This document shows positions 1-7,268 of a stretch of 7,963 nt of DNA, piece after piece. A program made the translations under genes and the position numbers. This DNA comes from Cyanobacteria bacterium OH_SFB_17. Lineage in GTDB: Bacteria > Cyanobacteriota > Vampirovibrionia > Gastranaerophilales > Gastranaerophilaceae. The number at the start of each line of letters is the position of its first letter. Positions within the stretch are counted from its first letter, which is position 1. Below the pieces are notes generated by a model. It saw nothing but the letters and a program-made list of their open reading frames with translations, did not search any database and was not told the origin of the DNA. Location of the stretch: NCBI GenBank assembly GCA_023395735.1, contig JAEWYI010000002.1:1-7963 (forward strand), in the 5' to 3' direction.

Positions 1-825
1 AACGGAGGAAAAATTAAAGACTACGAAGGCGATGATAAAATCAAAATAAGAAAAACTCATCTTATAGCTATCGCAACAACTGCAGGAACATCTTCTGAAG
101 CAAACAAAATCGCGGTCATTACCAACACAGAAAAACCCGATTTAAAATACAAGATGGGATTTGTCGACTGGAAACTCCTTCCAGACGCCTCAATAAATGA
201 TCCGCTTCTCACAATGGGACTCAATAAATTTTATACAGCCGGTACGGGGCTTGATGCATTTACACATGCGGTAGAAGCAATTATGTCAATAAATTCAACA
301 CTTTTTAGTGATGAAATGGGGCTCAAAGCCATCAGTCTTATTTCTAAATGGCTTAAAATAGCCTACGACGATGGCAAAAATCTTGAAGCCAGAACAAACA
401 TGATGTTTGCCACCCTTTTTGCAGGTATAGCCTTTAACACAGCACTTTTAGGAATCGCCCACTCGCTTGCTCACCCAGTGGGGACCTACTACGAAATTCA
501 TCACGGAATGAGCAATGCGATAATCCTTCCTGAAGTCTGTCGATTTAATTTCCACGAATCTATAGACAAACTTGCGATGATTGCAGAAGCTATGGGTTGC
601 GATATTTCAAATTTATCTTCTGTAGAAGCTGCAAACAAAGGAATTGAAGCGATTGAAAAACTCCTTAACGATTTGGATGTTCCAAAGAAATTGAGAGAGC
701 TTGGAGTCGGAACAGATAAAATTGAAAAAATGGCAATCGATGCCTATAACGATTTTTGCTCAGGAACCAACCCAAGGAAAGCGACTATTGAAGATTTTAT
801 ATCAATTTATGAATCAATAATATAA
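1..825 (+). CDS. Iron-containing alcohol dehydrogenase, group III (MDH/DhaT-like), C-terminal part
   Basis: The first 274 complete codons in frame 1 encode the C-terminal two thirds of an iron-dependent alcohol dehydrogenase. The N-terminus, about 110 residues including the GGGS nucleotide-binding motif, lies before the window. In visible numbering the protein opens with the GG-I-DYEG segment, then has TTAGTSSE (residues 27-34 region) and the metal-binding set: Asp85 and His89 in GLDAFTHA, His154 in AHSLAHP and His168 in HHG. His154 and His168 are 14 residues apart, as in FucO. The family oxidises or reduces short alcohols and aldehydes with NAD(P)H in the cytoplasm. The closest remembered pattern is 1,3-propanediol/methanol dehydrogenase (VDW-L-PD-SINDPLL), but the substrate cannot be read from the sequence. 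The residue before the last metal His is His rather than the usual Pro. The stop codon is 17 nt before the GAF gene, suggesting one operon; a fermentative role is inferred. Confidence 0.95.
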   Translation, partial: NGGKIKDYEGDDKIKIRKTHLIAIATTAGTSSEANKIAVITNTEKPDLKYKMGFVDWKLLPDASINDPLLTMGLNKFYTAGTGLDAFTHAVEAIMSINSTLFSDEMGLKAISLISKWLKIAYDDGKNLEARTNMMFATLFAGIAFNTALLGIAHSLAHPVGTYYEIHHGMSNAIILPEVCRFNFHESIDKLAMIAEAMGCDISNLSSVEAANKGIEAIEKLLNDLDVPKKLRELGVGTDKIEKMAIDAYNDFCSGTNPRKATIEDFISIYESII

Positions 826-830
826 ATAAA

Positions 831-835
831 GAGGG
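831..835 (+). promoter_or_regulatory. Ribosome binding site that decides a GTG start
   Basis: GAGGG lies 7 nt before the GTG at 843. It supports this GTG as the start of the GAF protein rather than the in-frame ATG at codon 18 (894), which has no purine-rich motif at the right distance. Confidence 0.75.
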
Positions 836-842
836 ACATTTT

Positions 843-3773
843 GTGAATAAAACAAATGAAATAATAAATAAAATAAAAAAAATTAATCCGTTTATGAACA
901 ATCCTTTTGACGACGTAAGAAAAAAAGAATTTGAGCTGCAAACAATGCTGAGCAAAACGTTCATAAGCTCATCTGATCCTGAAGAGCTCAAAAATATTAT
1001 TGTAAAAGAAATATCGACACTTTTAAACGCAGAAAACTGTTTTTTGGCAGAATATTCTCCTGAAAAAGATATCTTTAAAAAAATAACAAACTCTTTTTCG
1101 AAAAACAGAGAAAATCAAAGCCTTTTGGGATTTGATTTGGAAAGACAGGTTCCCTCTCAAGCAACAAAGCTGAAATATATTAAAAATTTAATCATTAATG
1201 ATACAGAAAAATATATAAGCAACAACAATCTTGAAAGAAGTGACGAAAACAATTTTTTTCAAAAATTCAACATCAAATCATATATTACAGTCAGGCTTGA
1301 ATTTGGTGAATATTTCCTTGGTATTATCGGGCTTTGCTATTCTACACCTAAAAAGAATCTTGAATCATTTGAGCTTAAAATACTTCAAAACCTTACAACT
1401 AATATTGGAATTGCACTTCATTTGAGCAAACTTTATTCCGTGGAAAAAACCGAAAGAGAAAAAGAAAGACTACTGCGCTCAATGATTTCTATAATTAATA
1501 GCGATTTTGACCTTGAAATAATATCAAAAAAAATCTTTGAAATCCTTGCAACTCTTTTTTCCGCAAACTCGATTTACATTAAAATTGACCAACAAAATTT
1601 TAAAAACATCTTCTTCTACGACAAAACAAAAAATGGGAATATAAATGAAAGTGAAATTTTTTCAAAAAGTACAGAAATATACGACAAAAAAGTTTTTGAA
1701 AAAATAAAAACCAAAAACCACTATATCCCCAATACCCACAATTTTGTAATCCAAAATAATCTTGAAAATAGCGACATACAAAACTATTTTTCCTATTATG
1801 ACATAAAATCCGTAATCTATATTCCAATATCAAATGAAAGTGACAATTGGGGCTCACTTGTTATACAATTATCCAAATCCGAACAAATAACTGACGCCGA
1901 CATTAAATTCATTGAGGCTTTAGCTGAACAGCTGGCAATTGCAATAAAACAAGCTCTTGCCTTTCATAAAGAAAAGGAATCATTAGCTAGAGAAAAAGTA
2001 CTCAGAAAAATTACAACCAAAATAAGAAGCTCACTTGAGCTATATGAAATAAGTAAAGAAATTGTCAATCGTGTTGGCAACTACCTTAAAGCGGACAAAG
2101 TTATGCTCGGGATGTACGACGAAAAGACTGGCAACTTCACTGTCTTAAAAGAATCAGAATTTCTATCATCTGGAGATATAAAAAGCTTTGTAAACTTAGA
2201 CTTCACTCAAATTGAAGGTTTTAAATACGTCAGCCAAACTCACGCTGAAGGTTTGGATATAATATTCAACAATCTTGATGACTATGTAGAATCGAACGGG
2301 CTTAAAGATACTCCTGCAGAAAAATTTTTCAGAGATTATGACATAATCTCATGCGTAGCATTAAACATTTATTCAGGTGAGAGATTTTGGGGAAATCTTG
2401 TCATAAACTTTAAAACGCCGCAAAATTATACAAAACAAGAAATAATGTTTTTAAAAACAATTGCAGACCAAGCTGGTGTTGCAATTTATCAAGCAGAACT
2501 TTATTCTAAAATAAAAAAGCAGGCAGAGAAAGAAGCTTTACTTAGAAAAATAACCGCAACTATAAGAAACTCCCTCAATTTGAAAGAAACTTTTAATGTA
2601 ATTAGCAAAGAAATTGCCACTCTTTTCTCTTCAAGCAGAGTTACAATCGTTGAAATGCTTGAAAAATATAAAACGGAAGCAATAAAAGGTGAATTTTTAT
2701 CAACGCCTGAAGTTAAAAGTATATCGCAAATGGGAGAGAGAAGATACGAAGTCTTTAGTTTTATCTCAAGTTTTGTTTTTACCAAAAATATGCCGCTTGT
2801 CCTTGAAAATATCCAAAATTCTGATGTTCCCGAACACGTAAAATCCTTCTATAGGGCACTTGGTGCAAAATCGACAATAATTCTTCCAATCAAAAAAAAT
2901 GAAGATGAATGGGGAACCCTCTCAATTTCTTATAACGACAATTACAAATCTTGGGACGAAGATGAAATCAAACTTCTTGAAACAATCATAGACCAGATTT
3001 ATATTGCAATACACCAAGCAGAACTCTACGAAGCACAAAAAATCGCAGCAGAAAGAGAAAGAATAAGCAGAAATATCATAGAAATTTTAAGAAGCTCTAT
3101 TGACAAAACCGTTATCAAAAAATTATTTGTAAAAAATATCGGAAAATTTTTCAACGCAGATAGAGTCTTCTTCTCTGACTATGATACTGATTTAAAAAAT
3201 TACATCCCAGTAGACAAAGATTCTGAATATCTTTCAACCCCACAAATCAAAAGCTACATAAACGTAGATTGGACAAATCAGGCTCTTCAATCTCACATTA
3301 AGCCTCTTACTGAAAAAAGAGAAATAAGAATCCCAAACTGGCCTGACTATATCGAAAAAAGCAATTTAAAAGGGCAACATGCCTGCTTTATTTGCGATGA
3401 GTTTGACATAAAATCCAGCTACAAATTTCCTGTTATTTACCAAGACAAAATGGTTGGATTTTTTGGGTTCGAATTTACCAAAGATTTTTATGTCTTGTCA
3501 GAAGACGACGTCACAAGAATAAGAAGCATCTGCACACAAGCAGGAATAGCGCTTTACCATGCTGAGCTTTATCAAAATGCACAAAAATGTTACTTCCAAG
3601 ATAAAAAAACACTATCTATTTTGGCAGAAAAAATAAAAATGCCGGTTGAAAAAATCATTGAAACAAGTACCCTGCTGTCTCAAAGAGAATTTGAAAGGAA
3701 CATTCAACTGGAATTTTTAAACTGCATAATCGAAAGTTGCAACGAACTTTTAGAATTAACAAAAAACATATAA
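843..3773 (+). CDS. Protein of five tandem GAF domains with a degenerate HisKA-like C-terminal hairpin
   Basis: This 976-residue soluble protein has no signal peptide or membrane segment. Five GAF-type units lie at about residues 45-195, 222-372, 398-552, 578-728 and 752-910. They are joined by charged helices with a recurring pattern (KE-LLRKIT-IR-SL, around 210, 386, 567 and 741), a spacing of 174-181 residues. Each unit carries a version of the (Y/F)DIKS strand near its middle; units 2-4 also have WG-L (336, 516, 690). GAF domains bind small ligands or cyclic nucleotides, or sense redox, and normally feed an output domain. Here the last 55 residues look like a HisKA helical hairpin (around AEKIKMPVEKI, 928-938) with Glu929 where the phospho-His is expected. 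No ATPase, GGDEF or other output domain follows. Unit 5 has an H-x-C-x2-C cluster (846-851). It lies 17 nt after the alcohol dehydrogenase and 11 nt before rubredoxin, so a redox or metabolic sensing or scaffold role is inferred. The ligand is unknown. Confidence 0.93.
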   Translation: MNKTNEIINKIKKINPFMNNPFDDVRKKEFELQTMLSKTFISSSDPEELKNIIVKEISTLLNAENCFLAEYSPEKDIFKKITNSFSKNRENQSLLGFDLERQVPSQATKLKYIKNLIINDTEKYISNNNLERSDENNFFQKFNIKSYITVRLEFGEYFLGIIGLCYSTPKKNLESFELKILQNLTTNIGIALHLSKLYSVEKTEREKERLLRSMISIINSDFDLEIISKKIFEILATLFSANSIYIKIDQQNFKNIFFYDKTKNGNINESEIFSKSTEIYDKKVFEKIKTKNHYIPNTHNFVIQNNLENSDIQNYFSYYDIKSVIYIPISNESDNWGSLVIQLSKSEQITDADIKFIEALAEQLAIAIKQALAFHKEKESLAREKVLRKITTKIRSSLELYEISKEIVNRVGNYLKADKVMLGMYDEKTGNFTVLKESEFLSSGDIKSFVNLDFTQIEGFKYVSQTHAEGLDIIFNNLDDYVESNGLKDTPAEKFFRDYDIISCVALNIYSGERFWGNLVINFKTPQNYTKQEIMFLKTIADQAGVAIYQAELYSKIKKQAEKEALLRKITATIRNSLNLKETFNVISKEIATLFSSSRVTIVEMLEKYKTEAIKGEFLSTPEVKSISQMGERRYEVFSFISSFVFTKNMPLVLENIQNSDVPEHVKSFYRALGAKSTIILPIKKNEDEWGTLSISYNDNYKSWDEDEIKLLETIIDQIYIAIHQAELYEAQKIAAERERISRNIIEILRSSIDKTVIKKLFVKNIGKFFNADRVFFSDYDTDLKNYIPVDKDSEYLSTPQIKSYINVDWTNQALQSHIKPLTEKREIRIPNWPDYIEKSNLKGQHACFICDEFDIKSSYKFPVIYQDKMVGFFGFEFTKDFYVLSEDDVTRIRSICTQAGIALYHAELYQNAQKCYFQDKKTLSILAEKIKMPVEKIIETSTLLSQREFERNIQLEFLNCIIESCNELLELTKNI

Positions 3774-3784
3774 GGAAAAGCGAA

Positions 3785-3997
3785 ATGGACAAATATATTT
3801 GCAAAGTATGCGCCACAATTTATGACCCCGAAATAGGTGATATTGAAGATGGGATAAAACCCCAAACACCTTTTGAAGCAATACCTGATGACTGGACATG
3901 TCCAATTTGCGGCTCACCAAAGTCTTCATACGAGCTACTTTCTGCGGAAATGTTTGAAATCATAAAAAAGAAAATCAGAAACAATCTTCAAGGTTAA
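3785..3997 (+). CDS. Rubredoxin with a C-terminal extension
   Basis: A 70-residue cytoplasmic electron carrier that binds a single iron through four cysteines. Cys6 and Cys9 (CKVC) and Cys39 and Cys42 (CPIC) are all present, together with the family signature IYDPE-GD, GI-P-T-FE and IPDDW. The core ends near residue 53. The remaining 17 or so residues form a charged Lys-rich tail that makes it longer than the usual 52-55 residues. Position 10 after the first Cys pair is Ala instead of the usual Gly. The ATG was chosen because AAGGA at 3772-3776, overlapping the stop of the GAF gene, sits 8 nt before it; an upstream in-frame start at 3737 would add 16 residues with no rubredoxin similarity. 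Known rubredoxins pass electrons to oxygen- or peroxide-reducing enzymes and other oxidoreductases in anaerobes. The partner here is not visible. Co-transcription with the GAF gene is likely (11-nt gap). Confidence 0.96.
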   Translation: MDKYICKVCATIYDPEIGDIEDGIKPQTPFEAIPDDWTCPICGSPKSSYELLSAEMFEIIKKKIRNNLQG

Positions 3998-4003
3998 GAT
4001 ATT

Positions 4004-4381
4004 TTATTTTCGATCATACACTTTGATTAAATGCCAGCCAAATTCTGTTTCTACAGGATTTGAAACTTCATTGACAGGAAGAGAAAAAGCTACATCTTCA
4101 AATGATTTTACCATCTGGCCTCTTTTGAAATATCCTAAGTCTCCACCGCTTCGACCTGATGGACACTTTGAATATTTTTGAGCCAACATTTCAAAACTTT
4201 CGCCTTTGTCTATTCTATTTTTTAACTCTACAGCCTCATCTTTTGTATCAACTAAAATGTGAGAAGCCTTCACAACATTGGCTCTCGGCAGATTGCAACT
4301 CTCTTTTGATAAAACCTGACTAGTCAAACAAGCAAACGCAATAAAACCAAAAACTAAAGTGCTCAATAATATTTTCTTCAT
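4004..4381 (-). CDS. Secreted single-domain parvulin-type peptidyl-prolyl isomerase (PpiC-like)
   Basis: A 125-residue protein. Residues 1-25 form a Sec signal peptide (KK, then a hydrophobic core ending near VLS), so it should act in the periplasm on extracytoplasmic proteins. Residues 35-125 form one complete parvulin domain. It has ASHILV with His41, KYSKCPSG with Cys73, GGDLG, QMVKSFEDV with Met90 and Phe94, and TEFGWHLIKV with Phe114 and His117, matching the active-site residues of Pin1/PpiC enzymes. It resembles cytoplasmic E. coli PpiC but with an added export signal and without the chaperone domain of SurA or PrsA. AAGGAG (4388-4393 on the complement) lies 6 nt before the ATG. A TATAAA box at 4403-4408 could be its own -10 element, but no good -35 was found, so it may be read from the TPR/TonB-like transcript 83 nt upstream. 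Its 3' end converges on rubredoxin with a 6-nt gap. Confidence 0.93.
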   Translation of the reverse strand: MKKILLSTLVFGFIAFACLTSQVLSKESCNLPRANVVKASHILVDTKDEAVELKNRIDKGESFEMLAQKYSKCPSGRSGGDLGYFKRGQMVKSFEDVAFSLPVNEVSNPVETEFGWHLIKVYDRK

Positions 4382-4464
4382 AAAATTCTCCTTTTTTTTA
4401 AATTTATAACAAAAAAAAGAATTAAACCATTAGCCCCAAGATGGATTTAAATTATTAAAAATAA

Positions 4465-5454
4465 CTAATATCTGCTTCCTATAGATGCCGAATCAAAAGT
4501 GAACACAACATCCAAATAACTCTTGGTATATTTTGCAGGAAGCGGATTTAAAGGCATAGCCTTTCTAACAGCATCCAAAGCTGCATTGTCAACCGCGGCT
4601 ACTTCTGATGTTCTTTTAACATTCAAAATAACAACTCTGCCGTCTTTTGCTATTCGCATAAACAATTCTACTCTTTTATTTTGTTCTTTAACAGGGCGCC
4701 AATTCCATCTTATATTTCTTTTTAGTTCACTCACATAAGGACCGATATCAAATGAACTTATCATTTTTCTTGTTGTTGCTTTGTCAAAACCGTGTCCGCC
4801 GCTGCTTCCGCCGACACCGTTTGCATCACCGTTAATATCTCCGCCGCCTGAAGATGCTGCTCCGAAATGCGAATGTCCGGAAGAGCTTCCGCCACGTCTA
4901 CCCAGTCCTCCGTGCCCTGTAGAAACAGGACCAAGTTTGGGTACAGGAATTGAAAAAGCTCCAGGATCTTTAGATGCTTTTGGCGCTGAGGTATGTCCTT
5001 TTGTATTGGATTTTCTGACTGACTTAAAAAGATTGTTTGAATCAAAATTTTTCACAAAAGATTTATCCTGCCTTATTGCCTTTGCAGGCGAAGATTCTTT
5101 TTTCTCAACTTGTTTTTCTTGCAATGCTTTTGGTTGAGGAATATTTCTTTGTTTTATAACTCTTTTCGGTTTATTTGGAGTATCAAGAATAAATTGGATA
5201 TCCTTAACTTTAGGTTTTTGATTGAACAAAGGCGTTACAACACCTATTTTGAAAACTCCTATTAAAAGCCACAAAAGAAAAAATAGCATTAAATGAGACA
5301 CCAATGAAACATTAAAATTTAAAAACAAAGAAGTTTCAGGCTCAAACCTTTCTCTTAAAAAAGCAGGAATTCCGTTCCAATTTTTTGCGGAACGGACAGT
5401 TAAAGCGCTGAATTTATATTTACTTTTATACTTATTTCTTTCTATAGTTTTCAA
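4465..5454 (-). CDS. TonB/TolA-family energy-transducer-like protein
   Basis: A 329-residue protein with the TonB/TolA plan. It has a 46-residue basic N-terminal tail, one membrane helix (about 47-72), a Pro/Lys-rich stretch (78-175), a Gly/Ser/His-rich linker (175-222) and a C-terminal TonB/TolA-type domain (about 236-322). That domain shows YVSELKRNIRWNW, a KDGRVV strand, AAVDNAALDAVRKA and a P-NPLP end. Ser50 and His54 in the helix have the same four-residue spacing as TonB Ser16/His20, which contact ExbB-ExbD. TonB and TolA carry proton-motive energy from the inner membrane to outer-membrane partners; that role is inferred here because no receptor or ExbBD gene is in view. The start is TTG at 5452-5454, supported by AAAGGA 9 nt upstream and by the lack of another start before the membrane helix. 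It overlaps the end of the TPR gene by 23 nt in another frame, implying translational coupling. Confidence 0.87.
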   Translation of the reverse strand: MKTIERNKYKSKYKFSALTVRSAKNWNGIPAFLRERFEPETSLFLNFNVSLVSHLMLFFLLWLLIGVFKIGVVTPLFNQKPKVKDIQFILDTPNKPKRVIKQRNIPQPKALQEKQVEKKESSPAKAIRQDKSFVKNFDSNNLFKSVRKSNTKGHTSAPKASKDPGAFSIPVPKLGPVSTGHGGLGRRGGSSSGHSHFGAASSGGGDINGDANGVGGSSGGHGFDKATTRKMISSFDIGPYVSELKRNIRWNWRPVKEQNKRVELFMRIAKDGRVVILNVKRTSEVAAVDNAALDAVRKAMPLNPLPAKYTKSYLDVVFTFDSASIGSRY

Positions 5455-7225
5455 TTATAGCTATCCTTTTTCGGACTTGCGGAACATTTTCATCTTTTGG
5501 TGCAAGTGACACAAATTTCTTATAATTAATCAACGCATCAGCGTAGTTCTTTTCCTTATCTAATAATACACCAACAAGATAATATGCATAGGCATAATCA
5601 GATTTGAGTTTAATAACATTTATAAAACATTCTTTTGCCGCTTTGTCATTACCCAACTCGAAATTCATCAACCCTTGACTGAATCTGGCCTCAACATTTT
5701 GAGAATCAACTTGAGCAGCCATTTCATAATATTTTAACGCTTCTTGATTTTTAGACAAATCTTTGTATATGTTTGCGATATTAAAAATCAAATCAAAATT
5801 TGTTTTATCCATATCCAAAGCCTGTTTATAAAGTTCCAAAGCCTGTTCTGATTTTCCATCTTCGTATAGAGCATCAGCATAAATCAGATAAATATTTGAA
5901 TCAGTTTTATTTATATTTATTGCTTCTTTGTAGTTTTCTTCAGCCTTTGCAAAGTTTTTTTCTTTCATATAATTATCCGCAATCGCGATATAAACTCTCG
6001 AAAACTCGGATTTCACTTTTGGATTATCTTCAAGCTCAAGCGATTTTTTAAAATTCAAAACGGCATTGTCATAATCCTTCAACAACGTATAAGAAAGCGC
6101 TATGCTATAGTATAATTGAGGATTTTCAGGCGAAAGCTTTATAGCTTCTTGATAATAATTAACAGACTTCACAAAATCGCCTGACATGTAATAATTTTTA
6201 CCTATTTCTCTTAAAACTTTTACATCATCTTTTTCTTTTTCATGCAATTTATTCAAAACATTCAATGATTTTTCATAATCATTTTTCTTTTGATAAATAT
6301 TTGATATTTTATAATACGCCTCCGAGCTGTCAGGATTTGATTCAAGATAAACTTCGTAATACTTTATCGCATCATCATCTTTACCTAAAGCTTCAGAAAT
6401 TTTACCAAGGTTAAAATTAACATCAATCAACGTCGGATCAAGTTTTAGCGCAGTTTTATATTCTTCTATGGATTTTTCGTTTTCACCCATATTTTCATAC
6501 GCGGATGCTAGAATTATCCTTAATTGAGGATTATCAGCATCACTTTCGATTGCAGGCTTTATGATTTCTGGAATTTTTGCAAACTGCTCTGTCAAAAGAA
6601 GAGCCTTTGAATAATTTTCCCACTCATCAAATTCGTCAGGAGAAATTTTTAACGCAAGTTCGTATTCTTTTACCGCTTCTTCTTCCATGCTCAAATCCAA
6701 ATACACACCTGCAAGAGTTTTTCTGGCTTCTGTATCATTTGGGTATGCAGCTAGAAATTTTTTGTACTCTTCTATCGAATCTTTTTGTTTGTTAATCATA
6801 GACTGCATCTGAGCGATATTTAAATATATATATTTATAATCAGGCAAAAGTTTTGAAGCTTTTTCATAAGCCTCGCATGCTCCTTGATAATCTTTTTTTG
6901 TCCTTAAAATACTTGCGATATTAAGATAAATTGAACCATCGTTTGGACTTAGCCCCGAAGCTTTTTTGTAATAAGCCAAAGCTGAATCCCAATCTTGTTG
7001 TTCAACGTAAAGATTGGCTAATTTTAAATAAATCAAAAGGTCATAAGGCGAAAGCTCTTCTGCAGCTTTAAATTCAATTTCAGCGCCATCTGCATCATCG
7101 TCATTATAAAGTTCCACAGCTTTTTTATAATGCTTGTAAGCCTTGTGGTTCATTGCCCACGACGCCCCATTCAATATAGTAAAAACTGATAATAATATTA
7201 TTATATTTTTCTTTATCTTTTTCAT
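5432..7225 (-). CDS. Exported TPR-repeat protein, about 16 tandem units
   Basis: A 597-residue protein. Residues 1-24 are a Sec signal peptide (MKKIKKN, a hydrophobic core, then ASWA at the cleavage site). The rest is almost wholly tetratricopeptide repeats: about 16 units of 34 residues run to within 15 residues of the end. Each shows the Y/L-A-Y pattern early, Ala near position 20, Tyr/Phe at 24, Ala at 27 and Pro or a similar residue at 32 (for example AIKLSPEN, ALKLDPTL, ASKLLPDY). Two units carry short insertions, near residues 375-405. TPR solenoids bind peptides or protein partners; no enzyme domain is visible. Location is periplasmic or envelope-associated. The ATG at 7225 was preferred over a TTG at 7240 because it gives a classical signal peptide; neither has a strong Shine-Dalgarno. 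The gene overlaps the TonB-like gene by 23 nt and is probably first in that operon. A CpoB-like partner role is an inference. Confidence 0.94.
   Translation of the reverse strand: MKKIKKNIIILLSVFTILNGASWAMNHKAYKHYKKAVELYNDDDADGAEIEFKAAEELSPYDLLIYLKLANLYVEQQDWDSALAYYKKASGLSPNDGSIYLNIASILRTKKDYQGACEAYEKASKLLPDYKYIYLNIAQMQSMINKQKDSIEEYKKFLAAYPNDTEARKTLAGVYLDLSMEEEAVKEYELALKISPDEFDEWENYSKALLLTEQFAKIPEIIKPAIESDADNPQLRIILASAYENMGENEKSIEEYKTALKLDPTLIDVNFNLGKISEALGKDDDAIKYYEVYLESNPDSSEAYYKISNIYQKKNDYEKSLNVLNKLHEKEKDDVKVLREIGKNYYMSGDFVKSVNYYQEAIKLSPENPQLYYSIALSYTLLKDYDNAVLNFKKSLELEDNPKVKSEFSRVYIAIADNYMKEKNFAKAEENYKEAININKTDSNIYLIYADALYEDGKSEQALELYKQALDMDKTNFDLIFNIANIYKDLSKNQEALKYYEMAAQVDSQNVEARFSQGLMNFELGNDKAAKECFINVIKLKSDYAYAYYLVGVLLDKEKNYADALINYKKFVSLAPKDENVPQVRKRIAIIENYRKK
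5464..5469 (-). promoter_or_regulatory. Ribosome binding site for a TTG start inside the TPR gene
   Basis: The complement reads AAAGGA, 9 nt before the TTG at 5454. It lies inside the last codons of the TPR gene and is the main argument for the TTG start of the TonB-like protein. Confidence 0.65.
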
Positions 7226-7268
7226 AAAATTACTTGCCAAAATAAAATGTGCCTGTATAATTATTTAA

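Noticed and set aside
2501..2785. Open frame on the - strand opposite GAF unit 4
   Set aside because: It is antisense to a conserved GAF unit and lacks a start signal or recognisable motif.
3312..3420. Cyanobacteriochrome-type bilin-binding GAF in unit 5
   Set aside because: The canonical Cys-His pair is missing: the residue aligned with the bilin-binding Cys is His846 and the cysteines lie two and five residues later. No chromophore genes are nearby.
3737..3784. Upstream start for rubredoxin
   Set aside because: It would add 16 basic residues overlapping the GAF gene; the ATG at 3785 has the ribosome binding site and gives the normal rubredoxin N-terminus.
3977..4015. Terminator between rubredoxin and parvulin genes
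   Set aside because: Only a 5-bp A+T-rich stem (ATCTT/AAGAT) can form, partly inside the rubredoxin gene, which is too weak for an intrinsic terminator.
4328..4335. Lipoprotein signal in the parvulin (Cys18)
   Set aside because: The residues before Cys18 are A-F-A, with Ala at -3 and Phe at -2, a poor lipobox; ordinary signal-peptidase cleavage near residue 25 fits better.
4761..5045. Second-frame open stretch on the - strand inside the TonB-like gene
   Set aside because: It lies wholly within a convincing gene and has no domain pattern of its own.
4781..5137. Open frame of 118 codons on the + strand opposite the TonB-like linker
   Set aside because: It mirrors the Gly/Ser/Pro-rich codons of the real gene, gives a Pro/Cys-rich sequence without family features, and has no ribosome binding site.
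7226..7240. TTG start for the TPR protein at 7240
   Set aside because: It adds five residues before a classical signal peptide beginning MKKIKKN and has no better ribosome binding site.
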